From NCBI GenBank assembly GCA_020724185.1, contig DYHL01000089.1, positions 1 through 7,266 of the forward strand: a stretch of DNA of 7,266 nt, read 5' to 3'. This DNA comes from Candidatus Nitrosymbiomonas sp. (GTDB lineage: Bacteria > Sysuimicrobiota > Sysuimicrobiia > Sysuimicrobiales > Humicultoraceae). Shown in pieces: positions 5,707 to 7,266 of this stretch; the first letter of the stretch is position 1, and each line of letters opens with the position of its first letter. The notes under the pieces are model-generated. The model ran no database searches and was not told where the DNA came from. It saw only the letters and a program-made list of their open reading frames with translations. The translations under genes and the position numbers were made by a program.

Positions 5707-6911
5707 CGCCGCACCAGGGCTACAAGCGCCACGCCGAACAACGAATGCCACAGTCGCGCAGCGCACTTGGCCCCTGCCACGCCGACCACGCCCAACCGCA
5801 GCGTCAGCAGGGCAAGGCCCAGGACTTCGGCGGCAAGGGCCGTCGAGGCCAGCCAGTGCTGCGCCCGTAGGTGGCCCCGGGCCGCCAGGAACGAGTTCGC
5901 CTGACTCCCCGGGAAGCCCAACGCTACACCGGCTATCAGGATCTGTGACACCAACACGCTCTCACGGTACTGCGCCGTGAAGAACGCGGGCACCAGCACC
6001 GGCATCGAGAGAACCATCACCCCTCCGACCGCGACCGCGACTGGAGATCCGGCAGCTAAACTGCGCCGCAGGAGGCGGCGCGCATCGTCATCGCGCGCCG
6101 CGGCCATGCGCGGCAGCATCTGGAGGTTGATCAGCGACGTGGCCTGCCGGAGGATCTCCCACCACACCATGCCGATGGAGAACACCGCCAGGCTGGCCGG
6201 TCCCAGGACGGTTCCCACGACAAGGCCCGAGAGGTAGGTCTGGCCGGTCGAGATGATGTACACCGGCGAGATCTTGCGGCCGTACCGCACCGCTGCGGGG
6301 TCGGCGGCTGCCCGAAAGTCCACGCCCCGCGCTGTCGCCCTGAGGAAGGCGGCGTGGAGTAGAACCGTGGTTGCCAGCCATGCGAGCGCGGTTGCCTCCA
6401 GCCGACCGTGCCCGAGGAGCACCATCGCCACTACCGGCACCGGCAGCGCGGTGACCGCGTTCTGGAAGAGGGCGTACCTTGAAAAGTCCTGCCTGCCGCC
6501 AAGAAACGGCAGGTAGAGCTCGAGCGTGGTCAGCAGCGGGAAGCACAGGGCTGCCAGCGCCAGTGCGCGTCCCACGGCCGGTTGGCCCCTGATGCTCAGA
6601 ACTAGGGCCAACACAAGCAGGATGCCGACCCCCATCGGCGACGCCCTGGCGCGGGCGCGCATGCCCTCCCTTAGCGCGCCGTCGTCCCCACGGGCACTGG
6701 CCCGCATGATCGCCACCGTCATACCGGGGAGGGCGGTCAGCCCAATCACGCCGAGGAGCGCCATCACGTACCGGTACTGCCCGTATACCTCCTGGGTTGA
6801 GAGGTGGACGAACGCCATCGCCATGCCGAACCCAGCCAGCATCGAAGCGCCCCTGCCGCCGGCCAGGAGCGCGCTGTCCAGGGCAGGCCGAAGCCAGCCC
6901 TGCGGTTTCAC
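5703..6911 (-). CDS. Polysaccharide flippase (Wzx-like, MATE/MVF superfamily)
   Basis: A 402-residue integral membrane protein, normal length for Wzx-type transporters that move undecaprenyl-linked repeat units across the cytoplasmic membrane. By eye about 12 hydrophobic segments can be placed, near residues 13-35, 46-67, 92-108, 114-137, 150-167, 172-190, 214-235, 238-256, 286-309, 317-340, 352-371 and 374-399. The region GQYRYVMALLGVIGLTALPG (44-63) is typical of the family: an aromatic Gly-x-Tyr stretch, then a helix ending in Leu-Pro-Gly, followed by an Ala-Arg-Gly loop. Charged loops such as 200-213 and 272-284 fit cytoplasmic sides. The GTG start at 6911 overlaps the glycosyltransferase stop as GTGA, and GGGAGAG (6923-6917 on the minus strand) supplies a ribosome binding site. 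The TGA stop overlaps the next ATG. The carried glycan cannot be predicted; related amino-acid or lipid exporters of the same fold are less likely given the neighbours. Confidence 0.87.
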   Translation of the reverse strand: MKPQGWLRPALDSALLAGGRGASMLAGFGMAMAFVHLSTQEVYGQYRYVMALLGVIGLTALPGMTVAIMRASARGDDGALREGMRARARASPMGVGILLVLALVLSIRGQPAVGRALALAALCFPLLTTLELYLPFLGGRQDFSRYALFQNAVTALPVPVVAMVLLGHGRLEATALAWLATTVLLHAAFLRATARGVDFRAAADPAAVRYGRKISPVYIISTGQTYLSGLVVGTVLGPASLAVFSIGMVWWEILRQATSLINLQMLPRMAAARDDDARRLLRRSLAAGSPVAVAVGGVMVLSMPVLVPAFFTAQYRESVLVSQILIAGVALGFPGSQANSFLAARGHLRAQHWLASTALAAEVLGLALLTLRLGVVGVAGAKCAARLWHSLFGVALVALVRR

Positions 6912-7266
6912 GCGGTCTCTCCCAGCACACGGCGGTACGCCTGAAGGACTCCTGCGGCCATCCGCGCGGATGTGAACCGCTCGGCCACCCGCAGCCGCCC
7001 TGCCTGACCCATCTGCCAGGCGGTTGCGGGATCACGCAGCAGCGTCACGATCGCCTGACCGAAAGCATCGGGGGATTCCGGGGTCACCAGCAGGCCGGTT
7101 CCACCGTCTTGCACAATCTCGTCCATCGGCGGGATGCGGGCGGCAACAACTGGCTTCCCCGCGGCCATCGCTTCGGTCACGGCCAGCCCGAAGCCCTCCG
7201 ACCGGGAGCCGAAGGCGAAGACGTCCACCGCGTGCAGGAAGGAAGCTATGTCTTCCTGGAATCCCA
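6908..7266 (-). CDS. Glycosyltransferase, GT4-type C-terminal part, cut by the right window edge
   Basis: About 118 C-terminal residues are visible, and the frame remains open to the window edge. The segment begins GFQEDIASFLHAVDVFAFGS, a typical GT-B sequence in which the acceptor side meets the nucleotide-sugar domain. It continues with SEGFGLAVTEAMAAGKPVVA, which contains the E-x7-E motif that contacts the nucleotide-sugar in family 4 retaining enzymes. It then has a DEIVQDGGTGLLV segment, also typical, and a final helix (YRRVLGE). It should transfer a sugar to the lipid-linked glycan on the cytoplasmic side of the membrane. Donor and acceptor cannot be told, because the N-terminal Rossmann domain is outside the window. 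A GTG at 7228 could be read as a start but lies inside the conserved domain, so the gene is truncated by the window rather than short. Confidence 0.92.
   Translation of the reverse strand, partial: GFQEDIASFLHAVDVFAFGSRSEGFGLAVTEAMAAGKPVVAARIPPMDEIVQDGGTGLLVTPESPDAFGQAIVTLLRDPATAWQMGQAGRLRVAERFTSARMAAGVLQAYRRVLGETA

Noticed and set aside
5707..5766. Alternative longer start for the first adenylating enzyme
   Set aside because: The extra 20 residues lie in the flippase gene and do not align with the other copies. The ATG at 5706 makes a standard ATGA overlap.
6088..7035. 315-codon minus-strand open frame
   Set aside because: It overlaps the flippase and glycosyltransferase, both with clear family signatures. 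Its composition (Gly, Arg, Pro rich) is that of an out-of-frame translation.
1..7266. CRISPR arrays, tRNA or rRNA genes, insertion sequences, integrases
   Set aside because: No regularly spaced short repeats, tRNA-like cloverleaf, transposase motifs or terminal inverted repeats were seen. The only large repeat is the tandem gene triplication.

Overview
This is a GC-rich bacterial window. All recognisable genes lie on the minus strand and are packed with overlaps or gaps of a few bases, so transcription runs from right to left. The high GC content leaves long open frames opposite and across the real genes, and GTG starts are used. The content points to a surface-polysaccharide (capsule, exopolysaccharide or O-antigen type) locus. 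The phylum cannot be determined from the sequence alone.

Layout in transcription order. (1) 7266-6908: the C-terminal part of a GT-B fold, family-4-type glycosyltransferase that enters from the right edge. (2) 6911-5703: a 402-residue multi-spanning membrane protein of the Wzx/MATE-like polysaccharide flippase type, joined to gene 1 by a GTGA overlap. (3-5) 5706-4336, 4331-2970 and 2965-1601: three tandem paralogous adenylate-forming enzymes of the PaaK/CapK type, about 455 residues each. The first is joined to the flippase by an ATGA overlap; the others are separated by identical 4-base gaps. (6) 1598-183: a 471-residue, apparently all-helical protein whose repeat pattern fits an (alpha/alpha)6 toroid, started by a GTG with a strong ribosome binding site. 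(7) After a 103-base gap, 79-1: the first 26 codons of another minus-strand gene that leaves the window at the left edge.

How they may work together (inference): the glycosyltransferase adds a sugar to a lipid-linked repeat unit and the flippase moves the unit across the inner membrane. The three adenylating enzymes would activate carboxylic acids, perhaps to decorate the sugar or supply an unusual building block. The toroid protein could act on the glycan as a lyase, hydrolase or epimerase. No acyl carrier protein, acyltransferase or thioesterase is visible in the window.

The most notable feature is the triplicated enzyme cassette. The paralogs are highly conserved at both ends but diverge sharply around residues 105-190, and two of the three have an altered phosphate-binding loop. 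The 103-base gap is also notable: it holds a weak terminator candidate, a perfect 14-base palindrome, a sequence resembling a sigma-54 promoter, and a strong ribosome binding site.
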